Shown in pieces: positions 41,338 through 51,391 of a DNA stretch of 55,157 nucleotides. Position numbers and translations under genes: made by a program. Under the pieces are notes generated by a model. It saw only the letters and a list, made by a program, of their open reading frames with translations. It did not search any database and was not told the origin of the DNA. This stretch comes from a virus. Position 1 is the stretch's first letter, and every line of letters starts with the position of its first letter. The DNA lies in IMG/VR virus record IMGVR_UViG_3300030331_000318, positions 1-55,157 of that record. One strand, given 5' to 3'.

Positions 41338-44300
41338 GTTTACATAGATTACCTGATGGCAGAGTAATAGAGATAAAAGATAATCTTGGTGATCAAGAGT
41401 TAATTGCTTTGCAAAATCATTTAGCTGAATTATATCCTGGATATTACACACCTTATATAGAAGAAGCAGAAAGAACTTTTGGTGGTGAAATATTTAATGC
41501 AGTTAAACAAATACCAGGCGGATTTATCAATTCTTTTCTTACTGCAGGAGAAGGTGTTGTAAATTATTTTGACCAAGGTAATGATAATGCTGTTGGTAAT
41601 CTTTTAAGAAATGCTCAAGAAGCTGTAAGTGATACTTATAGTCCGTTAAAAGGTTATGAAGATGCTTACTCTACAGGACTAGGACAAGGGCTTGGTTCAT
41701 TTGCTTCTTATTTTGTTCCAGGTACATTAGCATCTAAAGCTGCACAAGGCACTAAAGGTTTTCAAGCTTTAAGTCCTGCAGAAAAATTTGCTAGACAATC
41801 AGCAGCAGGTATAGCAGGTGTTTCAGGTTTAGCTGTGCCAAGCGGTATAGCAATAGCTGGTAGAACTATGGAACAAGCTAAAGCAATGGGTGAAGAAGTT
41901 TCTCCATTTCAAGAATCTTTAGCAGAAACATTAGGTGGTGTTATTGGTTTTACAGAAACAATTACACCTGCAAGATTTTTAAGATATGTTCCTAAATCAG
42001 CAGGTAAATTATTACCCAGTGACAGATTAATGTTTGCTTTACAATCAGGTGGAATAGAAGGAGCTCAAGAAGCTTTTGCAGGAGTAGCACAAAATGCTGT
42101 AGCAAGAGGTATTTACAGTGACAAAGTTCCTATTTTTGAAAGCACTTTAGATGATTTTACCATAGGTGGTGGTGTAGGTTTTATAGCTGATTTAGTTACT
42201 CGTGGTTTAATGGATAAACGTGGCATAGGTCGAGAATATTTATTAGATAAAGAAAGAGAACAAAGAAAAGTTACTGAACAACAAAGATTTAATAAGAGAA
42301 AAGATTTTAAAAAAGCCATAGATGAAGGTGCAGTTGTATTACCTTTAGAATCTGAAGTAGATGTTATTAATACACAAGATGCACAGGTAGATGTTCCTGT
42401 TGTGGAATCTACTTTAGAGTTTGCAGAAATTCCATTATTAGAAGAGTTTGAAATAATACAGAACCCAAATGGTACCGCATCTATAATAGGGATAAACACT
42501 AGTAAAGATTATGGTGTTTTTTCAAATATAGAAGAAGCAGCAAAACAAGCAGTCGTATTGCGTAAAAAACTTAGAAATGATTACGTTGATGCTGCGGTAA
42601 AACAAAATTTATCAGTTAATGGTTTATATGGTAATGGCACAGCATATACATTAGGTAGAAAGGTTTATGATCCTATAAGTAATTTAATTCCAGTACAAGT
42701 TTTAGCATCTTTAGATTCACGTATTAATATTGCTAGAAAAACAAAAGCACAAAAAGAAAAAGAAATAAAACAAAAACTTGATCGTTCAATCATAAATGAT
42801 TTACTAGGTGATCAACAATTAAATGAAGAACAATTAATTCAACTAGAAGAACAACTTCTAAAACAACAAACAAGTTTTCCAATCAAAGCTACTAAAATAG
42901 ATGCATCTAGTTTAGTAGGTCAATTGCACACCCGTGCTAGAAAAAAAGGTATTGCACCTAAATCATATTACACTCCACAAGAAGCTAAAAAAATATTATT
43001 GCCTGCTGACTTTAATTCTTTGATGTCAGAGAAAGCTCATGTTATTGAAAAGACACAAAGAGAAACAGGTGATCGTGTTGCTATAGCTAGATCAAGAGAA
43101 AAGATAGGTGTTACAAGAAGTGATTTCAAAAAAGTTTTTAAATCTAAGAATATAATTTCAGATTTAAATTCACCTGCATTTGAATATATAGCTGAACAAA
43201 TTACAGGTACTAAATCATTTAATAATATGAATCGTGGGCAAAAAGAATTATTGATTAATGAATTAAAGAGATTGCCTAGATTTGATGTTGAAACAAAACT
43301 GCCTGACTTTAGACCAAGAGCATATAGCGTTAATGATCTTAATAGATTATATACAGAATATAAAGGTCAAAGAATTACTAACAATGAAATAAAAGCATTT
43401 GTAAAAAATAAACAAACAGGAAAAAATTTAACACCTAAAGAATTAAAAGCTTTAAGAGAAGATTTAGTTAATAGTGGTAGGGCAGATAAAGTAAACAATA
43501 GATTAGAAATGTCTGATGATTTTGAAAAACGACAAGCTAAACGAGCACAAAGTTTGAACGAATCAACAGAAGAGTTTGCACAAAGACTAAGAGAAACAAC
43601 AGCTTTATCAGAACAAGAAATAAACAATGTTTTAGAAAAAGATATTAAGGATGTAGTTGAGACTGATGAACTCTTAGCATTGCCTGCTCCAGAATCTGTA
43701 GGCAAATACAAAAAACTATTTGAGTTTGCTAGAAAAAGATTAAATCAATTAGGGTTAAAAGATATAGCATTAAAGTTTGATAATGCTTTGAAAATGTCTA
43801 CAGAGATTAGATTTGTAGATGGTAAGCCTGTCTTTAATCCTGTACCTTTTGAAAATAAAGCTTCATTTGATATTCCTATGAGAACAATTCTTGCAGCTAT
43901 GAATAGAATTGACCCTGATGGTACTTTAACTGAAGCAGAATTTCAAAGTAAACTTGCAGGTCTTATGGATCATGAAGCTATTCATGCTCTTAGAGAACTA
44001 GACTTATTAACAGAAGATGAATATCAAACATTAGTAGAATATGCTATCGAGAAGTTGCCTGAAGATTTAAAAAGAGGTATTACAAGAGCATATCCAGATA
44101 ATCTTGTTATTCGTGATGAAGAGTATGTTGCAGAATTATTTAGACTTTATAGAGAAAATCCAAAACAAATAATTGGAAAACCAAAAAGTATTATCAAAAG
44201 AATTATTGATTTCTTTTTTGGTGCTGTTGATTCTATTTTTGGTGCTGGCTTTAGAAGCCCTGAAAGTATATTACAAGATTTAGATACAGGAGTTATAGGT

Positions 44301-47300
44301 AGCAGAGCAAGAAATAAAGTAAGAAGTTTAAGAGAAACACAATTAAAACAAGCAGCAGGTTTAACAAATCCAGAATCTAGATTTTCTAAAGAAATAGACA
44401 CAGTAAGAAATTTATTAGCTACAGCAGAATCTGAATTATATACAGCAGAAAGTATTTTAAATGTCGATGGTCCTTATGTTGGTAAGAAGAGATTCCAAAA
44501 ATTATTTTCTGATATGTTAAGAGCACAAAACAAAGTTGATAATTTAAGAGAAGAATTAAAAGATTTAACAGGAGGTGTAAAAAGTTTTGAAAAACGAAAT
44601 GCAGTTGAAGTTGGAGAACAATTAAGCAATAAAGAAAAAGAAGAATTGCTTGATGGTGAATTTTACTATCATGCTACTTCAACAAAAGCAGCTAATTCAA
44701 TAAGAGAAAAAGGAATAAGACTTACCGATGATGATGGTAATCTTTTACCTTCTAATTTTATTAGAGCAGAAACTGGACAAAGATATCAAGAATCTCCAAA
44801 AATATTTGCTTTTAAAAATCCAGCTGATGCTGTTGCTTTTTATAGAGGAGTATATTCAAACTCGGAATTAGACGAATTATCTTTAGTAAAATTTAGAAAA
44901 TCTGATTATAACTTTGAGCCTGATCCAGGAAATACTGGAGAACCTATGTTTAGTCAAACTGCTAAGAATCTTAACATTAATCTAGATGATGGCGAATATA
45001 AAGCTTCTGTACAAACAACTTTAGGTACATCAGCAATAGAACCAGAAGACATAGTAGGTGTAAGAACATTTAAAGAGTTAGAAAATTCTTTTGCAGACCC
45101 TACACATTTTCGTGGTTATGGAAGGCATCGTGAAACGATGCTTGATGTTGGTGGTAATCCTTATGGTTTTGCTAAGATTATATCTGATTCTTTTGAATCT
45201 AAATCAAGCCCTGAAATTGTATCAAGATTTTCTAAAAGTGGTTTAACTGCACAAAATACTTTATATCCAGGAGAAACTGAACGAAGTCTTTTAACATTAT
45301 ATAGAAGTAATAAAGGTAATTTAACTGCAAATAATTTACAAGCATTACATAAATCTGTAAGTCCACAATCTAAAAGAAAACATAAGTGGAGAGATATCAA
45401 AGAAATTAGAAATGATTTAAGAGATGCTATCACTAAGAATATGGATTATCTTTGGTACGAGAGATGGGGTGTGGGCATTCCAAATATAGTTGGCGATGTT
45501 AACATGAATGAATTTTCTGCAATCTTTGGTATTACATCAGCACAAAGCAAACCAGAACAAAATCTTAAAGATACTTTAAGAGCTATGATTGTAGCAAGAA
45601 AGATTGATCCAGTTGAACAACCAAAAAAATATATAGCTGAACTCAAAAAGTTTGGTGTAGCTATGAACAATAATGCTAGATTAAATGATATAGCTAAAGT
45701 ATATAAAACAGGTTTATATAATAGACAAGGCACAGGACAAAAGACTGCTACTTATGCTTTAGAAATATTAGATGCAGCTAATAATAGGTTTACACCTTTT
45801 TCTGTAATTGATAGGCATATGCTTAGAAAGTTTGGTATTGAGCTACAAGAAGGACAGAAAACTACTGAACAAGAATATAGAATTACACAAGGTTTAATAT
45901 CTTTACTTGCAGCAGAAAATATTACAGTTAATGGTGAACCAAGAAACTTTACACCAAGACAAGTCCAAGCATTGCTATGGGCACATCAAAGATATTCTGG
46001 TCCAACTAATGTAACTAATGAAGGCAGTTATAACTCAGCGGTATCTGCAGCACAAGAAGAAATATCTGATTTAAAGAATTTAGAAAGTGAAGGATTGTTT
46101 TCTAAAGATAGAACATTCTCTGGTGTTTTTATTCATCAGCCAAGATTTAACAGTAAAGCAAAATCAAATCTATTTGATACTGACTTAAAAAATAATATGT
46201 ATCAGATGATTGTTAATGAAGCACCAACTGTTTTATTTGAATTTAAGATGGGCAAAACAAGAGGATATTTACCAGAGAATATTGACCAGTCAATAAATTT
46301 TGATCAGTTCTTTGACTATCAAGAGAATATGTTGAATGCCATAACATCAGGCAATAAGATTAGATTCTTGCGTGAGCTAGGAATACCACATGAAATTACA
46401 AGATCAGCTGGAACGTATGATGGTTACCTAAATCCAAATATATTATTAAAGCTGCCTGGAGCAGAACCAAGATTAGTTCGTGCTTTAGCACAAATATTTA
46501 CTGATGCATTTATGCAAGATTCTGCAATAACTTTGAGACCAACAAAACAAGGTGTTTTTCAGACTGGTTTAATTATTGAGAAATCAGATCAAAGTTTATT
46601 TACTGTTGCTGAGTTACAAGATTTAAATAGAAGTTTATCTGAAATGACTAGAGGAGGAGAGCAAGTAAACTTTACATTACAAGCTACCGATAAAACAGGT
46701 ATAGTTTTAATTGATCCTATTTCATTCAATAAAGATAGACCTTATACTAAACAAGATGCAAATAATTTTGCAGAAAGTATTAGACCAATTCTAGGTGGAA
46801 AAGGTTATAATTTAAAAAGATATGGACAAGAAAGCGAATACATTGAATACGGAGCAGAAAGCAGCTACAGCCCAGGAACTAGATCAGCTATACGAGGACT
46901 TAGGGATAGAGAAAGTCTCCTCGAATCATCCGATTTACAACGAGCCGCCCTCCGTGATCTTTACATCCCCGCCTACGAAGCCTACAAAAAGTTCGCCAAA
47001 GAAATAGGCTTAACACAAGAACAAGCACCTAATCTAAATTTAAAACCATACGAACAAGAAAACTCAGCACTTGCAGGAGAGACTGTATTAGCTGATATAG
47101 ATATAGCCGAGGTACAACGAGAAGCTCGCAGGAGAGCAGAAAGATATTCTAGGGGTAATATACCTAGATTTAATACAAATGCTAGTCCTGTAGCTCTTGC
47201 CATAGCTTTTGAATATGAAGCTAATCCAAAGAAATTTGATGTACCGCCAGATATATCAAGTAGATTTTATAGAGATTATGCCAAGATACCTAAAGGTTAT

Positions 47301-49976
47301 GAAGGTGTCTTAGATGATATAGGCGGTGCAGAGCAACCAAGCGAATCATTCGGTCAAAGTATTTTAAAATCTTTAGGATGGCGAGGCAGTATAGGTAATT
47401 GGTTAAGTGATGCAAGAACACAGTTTATTGATAAATTAAATGATGTTGAAAAAGGAATAATTCAATCAGCTGAAAAGAGTGCTGAAGTAAGAGAATTAGA
47501 AAATCTTGCAGATACTAGTGCTATTGCAGCTTTGCGTCATGCTGATAGAGCAAGAGGTATATTTGCAGCCATGTTAAAAAATGGTGTGCCAACACTCGAA
47601 AAAGGATTGACCTCTGTTAAAGACTTTGAGTATGGAGGATTGTTAGAAATATTTGCACCTCTGTTTGCTGATCCAGAAGTAAACCTAGAACAACTATTTA
47701 AGATATATGCGATAGCACAAAGAAGTGAAAGGTTAGCTATGGAAGGAAAAAAAGTTCCAGTAACCGAAGAAACAAAAATTAAAGCAAAACAAATAGAACA
47801 AGACTTTCCTATTGTTAAAGAAGTTTGGAATAAGTATCAAGCATATAACAATGAAGTGATTAAGTTTGCAGTAGATTCAGGAATACTTAGTTACGATAGA
47901 AGTAAAAATGAACTAATAAAAGATATAGTTGAAAATACAGATAACAAAGCAAAAGATTTAGTTAATTTAGAACTAAATGATTTGTTAAAAATAGCTGCTG
48001 CAGAAGGAATAGAAACTAGAGGCACAGCACAGATATGGTTAGATAATTCAGATTATTATCCTTTCTATAGACAGATGCAAGACGAAACTATTAAAGGTCC
48101 AAATATTGCAGCAGGTTATATTTCAGGTAATCCACTAAATATAAAGTTAAAAGGTAGTAAAGAAGATATAAATATCTCGCCATTAGAAGCTATTGCACGA
48201 AATAATTTAGCGATTGTTACAGCAGCTATGAAGAACGAGGGTCTTGCAAGACTTGCTAGAAACTTTGAGCTTGCAGGTATGGCAGACCGTGTACCAGCTA
48301 AAAAAGCAAAAGGTGCTGACATAATGCCAGTATTTATAGATGGTGAAAGAGTATTTTTCAAAGTTGATGATCCATTATTAATAAATGGTTTACAAGCAAT
48401 GGGCATAAATGATCAAGGTATTTTAGGACAAGTATTAGGAGCACCTGCAGGGTTCTTGCGAGAAACTATAACTCGTGATCCAGGATTTATGTTTGTTAAC
48501 TTATTAAGAGATAGTCTGTCAACTGCAGTAACTTCAGGAGCAGATATTACACCTATAGTGGATACATTTGATAAATTTTTTAATTCAAATTTAACTGAGT
48601 TAGAAAGATTTGGAATAGTAGGTGGGTACGATTTTAGTAATGACCCACAAAATATTAAGCAGTATATAAAGAAAGAATATAGAAAAATGGGTATAGGAAA
48701 TAATGGTGCCTTGACTGCAACAGATGCTGTTATAAAACTTTGGGATTGGTTAGGAGAATATACAACAAAATCAGATGGAGCAACTCGTTCTGCAGTATAT
48801 GATAAAATTTTTGAACTAACAGGTAGTCAAGCAGAAGCCGCCTATCAAGCATTAGAGATAATAAACTTTGGTAGACGGGGAGCAAGTCCAATATTTAGAC
48901 TTGTAACTACAGCAGTAACATTCCTTAATGCAAGACTTCAAGGGTTAGATGTATTAGGTAGAGCACATTTAGGAAGGTATTCTGCTGTCAGTAAGTTTGG
49001 TAAAGACCAAACACTTGAAGACATGAGAAATGGTATTGCTTTGGGCACTTTTCAAAGAGGCATGTTTTTAGCATTATTAACTGGTCTTTATTATGTGATG
49101 TTTAGTGATGAAGAAGAGTACAAAAATGCTAGACGAGAAGTAAGAGATGACAACTGGATTATCCCTCTATTTGAGGGAATGCCAGCTTTAAAAATACCTA
49201 TACCATTTGAAGTAGGTGTGCTATATAAGGTCGTGCCTGAAAGAGCTTTAGACTTAGCGATAGGAGATGCAGACCTTGATGAAACAATGAAGACTTTAGG
49301 TAGACAGCTCGGAGTTACACTAAAAGTAGACCTAACACCACAAGTAGTAAAACCTTTAATAGAGGTTATCAATAATAGAAATAATTATACTGGTCAAGAT
49401 ATAGTTCCATATTACATGGAGCAAGGCATGGAAGCAGGATATCAATCTAGATACAGTACAAATGAATTTGTGAGACTTCTGGGAGAAACACTTAATATTT
49501 CTCCGCTTAAGTTAGAATACTTTCTAAGAGGCTATACAGGAACGATAGGCACTTATGTTCTATCTACAGTAGATGCAGTCACAAGACAGTTTACCGACAG
49601 AGATGTAATCATGCCAAGAATAGATTCAGCTCCATTGCTTAGAAGATTCTTTCAGACAGAGCTTGGTGGCGGATATCAACAACAGTTTTACGAGCTTAGA
49701 GCAGAAAGCGATAAGTTTATACAAACATTAAATAGTTTGAAAAGAGAGGGTAGATTAGAGGAAGCACAGGCATTCCTTTTAAATAATCAAGGCTTGGCAA
49801 GAACAAGACCTCAAATACTTGCACTAGAAAGATATATGAATAACTACAGAAAACAAAGAGACAGAGTTTTAAACTCAGACCTATCCCCTGAAAACAAAAA
49901 GGCTATACTAGAGCAGTTGGATTACGAAAGAGATATTAGATTAATGTATTTGAATACACTAAAGGAACAAATTTGA
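41334..49976 (+). CDS. Giant polyvalent virion protein (2880 aa): metallopeptidase, ADP-ribosyltransferase-like and LPD domains
   Basis: The N-terminal 250 residues alternate Gly/Ala-rich hydrophobic stretches, as in injected proteins. HEAIH at residues 880-884, with a later acidic ligand candidate (RDEEYVAELF), gives a zincin metallopeptidase. Residues about 1108-1170 (FYYHATSTKAANSIREKGI, then RAETGQRYQESPKIFAF) resemble ADP-ribosyltransferases of polyvalent proteins. Residues 1260-1570 are a further domain (GITSAQSKPEQNLKDTLRAM) close to DUF7178-type. Near residue 2525 is an LPD38-type motif (TFLNARLQGLDVLGRAHLG). Polyvalent proteins are packaged and injected to disarm or reprogram the host. 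Being the largest gene in the tail block, it probably fills the role of T7 gp16-like ejection protein. It overlaps the convergent gene by 18 nt. Confidence 0.85.
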   Translation: MSLHRLPDGRVIEIKDNLGDQELIALQNHLAELYPGYYTPYIEEAERTFGGEIFNAVKQIPGGFINSFLTAGEGVVNYFDQGNDNAVGNLLRNAQEAVSDTYSPLKGYEDAYSTGLGQGLGSFASYFVPGTLASKAAQGTKGFQALSPAEKFARQSAAGIAGVSGLAVPSGIAIAGRTMEQAKAMGEEVSPFQESLAETLGGVIGFTETITPARFLRYVPKSAGKLLPSDRLMFALQSGGIEGAQEAFAGVAQNAVARGIYSDKVPIFESTLDDFTIGGGVGFIADLVTRGLMDKRGIGREYLLDKEREQRKVTEQQRFNKRKDFKKAIDEGAVVLPLESEVDVINTQDAQVDVPVVESTLEFAEIPLLEEFEIIQNPNGTASIIGINTSKDYGVFSNIEEAAKQAVVLRKKLRNDYVDAAVKQNLSVNGLYGNGTAYTLGRKVYDPISNLIPVQVLASLDSRINIARKTKAQKEKEIKQKLDRSIINDLLGDQQLNEEQLIQLEEQLLKQQTSFPIKATKIDASSLVGQLHTRARKKGIAPKSYYTPQEAKKILLPADFNSLMSEKAHVIEKTQRETGDRVAIARSREKIGVTRSDFKKVFKSKNIISDLNSPAFEYIAEQITGTKSFNNMNRGQKELLINELKRLPRFDVETKLPDFRPRAYSVNDLNRLYTEYKGQRITNNEIKAFVKNKQTGKNLTPKELKALREDLVNSGRADKVNNRLEMSDDFEKRQAKRAQSLNESTEEFAQRLRETTALSEQEINNVLEKDIKDVVETDELLALPAPESVGKYKKLFEFARKRLNQLGLKDIALKFDNALKMSTEIRFVDGKPVFNPVPFENKASFDIPMRTILAAMNRIDPDGTLTEAEFQSKLAGLMDHEAIHALRELDLLTEDEYQTLVEYAIEKLPEDLKRGITRAYPDNLVIRDEEYVAELFRLYRENPKQIIGKPKSIIKRIIDFFFGAVDSIFGAGFRSPESILQDLDTGVIGSRARNKVRSLRETQLKQAAGLTNPESRFSKEIDTVRNLLATAESELYTAESILNVDGPYVGKKRFQKLFSDMLRAQNKVDNLREELKDLTGGVKSFEKRNAVEVGEQLSNKEKEELLDGEFYYHATSTKAANSIREKGIRLTDDDGNLLPSNFIRAETGQRYQESPKIFAFKNPADAVAFYRGVYSNSELDELSLVKFRKSDYNFEPDPGNTGEPMFSQTAKNLNINLDDGEYKASVQTTLGTSAIEPEDIVGVRTFKELENSFADPTHFRGYGRHRETMLDVGGNPYGFAKIISDSFESKSSPEIVSRFSKSGLTAQNTLYPGETERSLLTLYRSNKGNLTANNLQALHKSVSPQSKRKHKWRDIKEIRNDLRDAITKNMDYLWYERWGVGIPNIVGDVNMNEFSAIFGITSAQSKPEQNLKDTLRAMIVARKIDPVEQPKKYIAELKKFGVAMNNNARLNDIAKVYKTGLYNRQGTGQKTATYALEILDAANNRFTPFSVIDRHMLRKFGIELQEGQKTTEQEYRITQGLISLLAAENITVNGEPRNFTPRQVQALLWAHQRYSGPTNVTNEGSYNSAVSAAQEEISDLKNLESEGLFSKDRTFSGVFIHQPRFNSKAKSNLFDTDLKNNMYQMIVNEAPTVLFEFKMGKTRGYLPENIDQSINFDQFFDYQENMLNAITSGNKIRFLRELGIPHEITRSAGTYDGYLNPNILLKLPGAEPRLVRALAQIFTDAFMQDSAITLRPTKQGVFQTGLIIEKSDQSLFTVAELQDLNRSLSEMTRGGEQVNFTLQATDKTGIVLIDPISFNKDRPYTKQDANNFAESIRPILGGKGYNLKRYGQESEYIEYGAESSYSPGTRSAIRGLRDRESLLESSDLQRAALRDLYIPAYEAYKKFAKEIGLTQEQAPNLNLKPYEQENSALAGETVLADIDIAEVQREARRRAERYSRGNIPRFNTNASPVALAIAFEYEANPKKFDVPPDISSRFYRDYAKIPKGYEGVLDDIGGAEQPSESFGQSILKSLGWRGSIGNWLSDARTQFIDKLNDVEKGIIQSAEKSAEVRELENLADTSAIAALRHADRARGIFAAMLKNGVPTLEKGLTSVKDFEYGGLLEIFAPLFADPEVNLEQLFKIYAIAQRSERLAMEGKKVPVTEETKIKAKQIEQDFPIVKEVWNKYQAYNNEVIKFAVDSGILSYDRSKNELIKDIVENTDNKAKDLVNLELNDLLKIAAAEGIETRGTAQIWLDNSDYYPFYRQMQDETIKGPNIAAGYISGNPLNIKLKGSKEDINISPLEAIARNNLAIVTAAMKNEGLARLARNFELAGMADRVPAKKAKGADIMPVFIDGERVFFKVDDPLLINGLQAMGINDQGILGQVLGAPAGFLRETITRDPGFMFVNLLRDSLSTAVTSGADITPIVDTFDKFFNSNLTELERFGIVGGYDFSNDPQNIKQYIKKEYRKMGIGNNGALTATDAVIKLWDWLGEYTTKSDGATRSAVYDKIFELTGSQAEAAYQALEIINFGRRGASPIFRLVTTAVTFLNARLQGLDVLGRAHLGRYSAVSKFGKDQTLEDMRNGIALGTFQRGMFLALLTGLYYVMFSDEEEYKNARREVRDDNWIIPLFEGMPALKIPIPFEVGVLYKVVPERALDLAIGDADLDETMKTLGRQLGVTLKVDLTPQVVKPLIEVINNRNNYTGQDIVPYYMEQGMEAGYQSRYSTNEFVRLLGETLNISPLKLEYFLRGYTGTIGTYVLSTVDAVTRQFTDRDVIMPRIDSAPLLRRFFQTELGGGYQQQFYELRAESDKFIQTLNSLKREGRLEEAQAFLLNNQGLARTRPQILALERYMNNYRKQRDRVLNSDLSPENKKAILEQLDYERDIRLMYLNTLKEQI

Positions 49977-50318
49977 ATCTCTATCTAAACCTAGATTCTC
50001 TAAGTTCTCTATCTCTTTCTCTTCTTTAAAAGGTTTTAATTTAAAGAAGTCTTTGTGTTCAGGATACTTGGCATGAAACATCCGAGCATAAAAAGCTATG
50101 TAGTTATTGCTAATCTTAAATTCACCGCCTTGTGTTTCAATCTCTTCATTCCATCTTATCCTATTAATGACTGCCCACTGTGAGTAGTTTTTCCTACCGC
50201 TATTGATAGCCTCCAAAGTATAATCTCTAAATCTTTCCCATACTTTAGGATTCTTTTTGTGCCACTCCCACCATTCTTCTTTTCTTTCTTGTAATTGTTT
50301 TTCGTAATAATCAATCAT
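49959..50318 (-). CDS. Conserved phage hypothetical protein
   Basis: A 119-residue protein: NPKVWERFRDYTLEAINSGR, WAVINRIRWNEEIETQGGEF and YIAFYARMFHAKYPEH form a pattern I know as a conserved protein in many phages, with unassigned function. Trp-rich helices dominate. It is the last gene of the leftward recombination unit and runs tail to tail into the giant virion gene, with an 18-nt overlap. ATG at 50318 has a weak AGGAG site nearby. Confidence 0.7.
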   Translation of the reverse strand: MIDYYEKQLQERKEEWWEWHKKNPKVWERFRDYTLEAINSGRKNYSQWAVINRIRWNEEIETQGGEFKISNNYIAFYARMFHAKYPEHKDFFKLKPFKEEKEIENLENLGLDRDSNLFL

Positions 50319-50342
50319 CTTGTCAACTCCTGGATAAATAAT

Positions 50343-50383
50343 AAACCAGTAAATATTTTTTTAGGCTGCGTCCTTCGCTGCCT
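50343..50383. other. Intergenic motif and hairpin
   Basis: The stretch begins with one copy of the recurring ACCAGTAAATATT motif, followed by a T-run. Then AGGCTGCG and CGCTGCCT pair with one T-T mismatch around a 5-nt loop (50363-50383). For leftward transcripts no U-tract follows, so this is not a classical terminator in that direction. Confidence 0.35.
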
Positions 50384-50390
50384 GAAGTAT

Positions 50391-50702
50391 TCACAAATCT
50401 TTTTCATCTAAATATTTTCTTACATCAGATAATAACTTCTCTTCAGTACCATATCTTTTTTCAAATTCTCTTTTATATGGATGTCTCGAAACGTACATCT
50501 GATTATTCTCTCCTCTCCTATGATGCTCATAACACAAACCAATAACATGAAAGTGTGCATCAGGTTTAGTTTTGCCTATGATGTGATGTATTTCACATGG
50601 CACATAACCTCTCCCCTCATTCCTACAAACAATACATCCTATTTGAGATACTTTGTCCATATGTTTTTTTTCTTTTACTGTGGGGTTTCTGCCTTTAAGC
50701 AT
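50391..50702 (-). CDS. Ref-like HNH endonuclease
   Basis: A 103-residue protein. The pattern KVSQIGCIVCRNEGRGYVPC, EIHHIIG, HVIGLCYEHHRRG matches the C-terminal HNH domain of phage P1 Ref (RecA-dependent nuclease) with its Cys and His metal ligands; the closing region FEKRYGTEEKLLSDV also matches. Ref cuts DNA at RecA-bound D-loops, so it fits with the recombination genes upstream. ATG 50702 lies within the overlap with the upstream gene; a GTG at 50723 is the alternative. Phages without P1's long tail carry this shorter type. Confidence 0.8.
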   Translation of the reverse strand: MLKGRNPTVKEKKHMDKVSQIGCIVCRNEGRGYVPCEIHHIIGKTKPDAHFHVIGLCYEHHRRGENNQMYVSRHPYKREFEKRYGTEEKLLSDVRKYLDEKDL

Positions 50703-50895
50703 CGCAGTTCTTGCATAAACCACTGTGGATAACTTTATAGTTTTCCTGTCTAGTCTTATAAAAATCTAATCTGTATTCTTCTTTACAGGCTTCACAAACT
50801 TTAGTCCTAGACTTTTTAAAAATCTTATCAAAGTTCTCATTAAACTTATCTCTGTTATATGGTCTTTGCTTTGAACCTTTTCCTTTAAATGTCAT
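50695..50895 (-). CDS. Small zinc-ribbon protein
   Basis: A 66-residue protein with a basic start (MTFKGKGSKQRPYNRDKFNE) followed by CEAC and CKNC, a four-Cys zinc ribbon. Small basic zinc ribbons of this kind are common beside phage recombination nucleases. It overlaps the Ref-like gene by 8 nt. Its precise function is unknown. Confidence 0.65.
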   Translation of the reverse strand: MTFKGKGSKQRPYNRDKFNENFDKIFKKSRTKVCEACKEEYRLDFYKTRQENYKVIHSGLCKNCDA

Positions 50896-51048
50896 TCACT
50901 TCTTCTTCATATACTTTTCAGCAATTATGCCTTTCTTTGCAAGGTCTTTTACTCTTTCAAATGCTTTAATATAAGCAGGGTCGTTATAAGCCTGATATAT
51001 AATTTCTTCTATACATTCTATAGCATCAGTATCTTCGTTTTTAGCCAT
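50896..51048 (-). CDS. 50-aa hypothetical protein
   Basis: A short frame, ATG 51048 to TGA 50896, fitting between its neighbours with an 8-nt overlap upstream and directly abutting the next ATG. The product begins MAKNEDTDAIECIEEIIYQA and ends in Lys residues, mostly helical. A GGGG-type ribosome site lies upstream. It is cotranslated with the recombination genes; no family recognised. Confidence 0.6.
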   Translation of the reverse strand: MAKNEDTDAIECIEEIIYQAYNDPAYIKAFERVKDLAKKGIIAEKYMKKK

Positions 51049-51391
51049 CGTTCACCCCATATCTTCTTCTCTCCTCTCTCTCGTTGACCATCTTAGTTCG
51101 CCACTCTTCAAAGCCAATCTTAAGAGCATCTATCTGCACTTTAGCAGAGCTTAAGAAGCCTTGTGCTACACCAATCTTTAGTCTTGATTGATATAGCTCG
51201 TCTTGGTTCTCTGCATAAGACTCCTGTGAAGCCACTGTCTTATGACCCTCTGCCAAAGCTTTAGCTTTTAACTGAGCCATAATCCTTTTCTCGTCTGCTT
51301 TAGTCCTATGTAATTCGTACTCTGCTTTCTCAATGACTGGAGCTAGTCTACGAATCTTATCTATCCATAGTTCTTGTTGATCATCCATCAT
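51041..51391 (-). CDS. Coiled-coil hypothetical protein
   Basis: A 116-residue helical protein (MMDDQQELWIDKIRRLAPVI) with long charged helices up to its basic end RREERRRYGVNDG-type tail. The ribosome site AGGAGG lies 3 nt before the ATG at 51391 and 6 nt before a second at 51388, so either may be used. Upstream ATGs lack such a site. Conserved-looking and placed in the recombination cluster; function unknown. Confidence 0.65.
   Translation of the reverse strand: MMDDQQELWIDKIRRLAPVIEKAEYELHRTKADEKRIMAQLKAKALAEGHKTVASQESYAENQDELYQSRLKIGVAQGFLSSAKVQIDALKIGFEEWRTKMVNEREERRRYGVNDG

Noticed and set aside
46822-47007. 61-codon second + frame inside the giant virion gene
   Set aside because: Fully inside a clear gene, with no ribosome site or conserved pattern. 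Kept only as a possible explanation for the odd codon patch.
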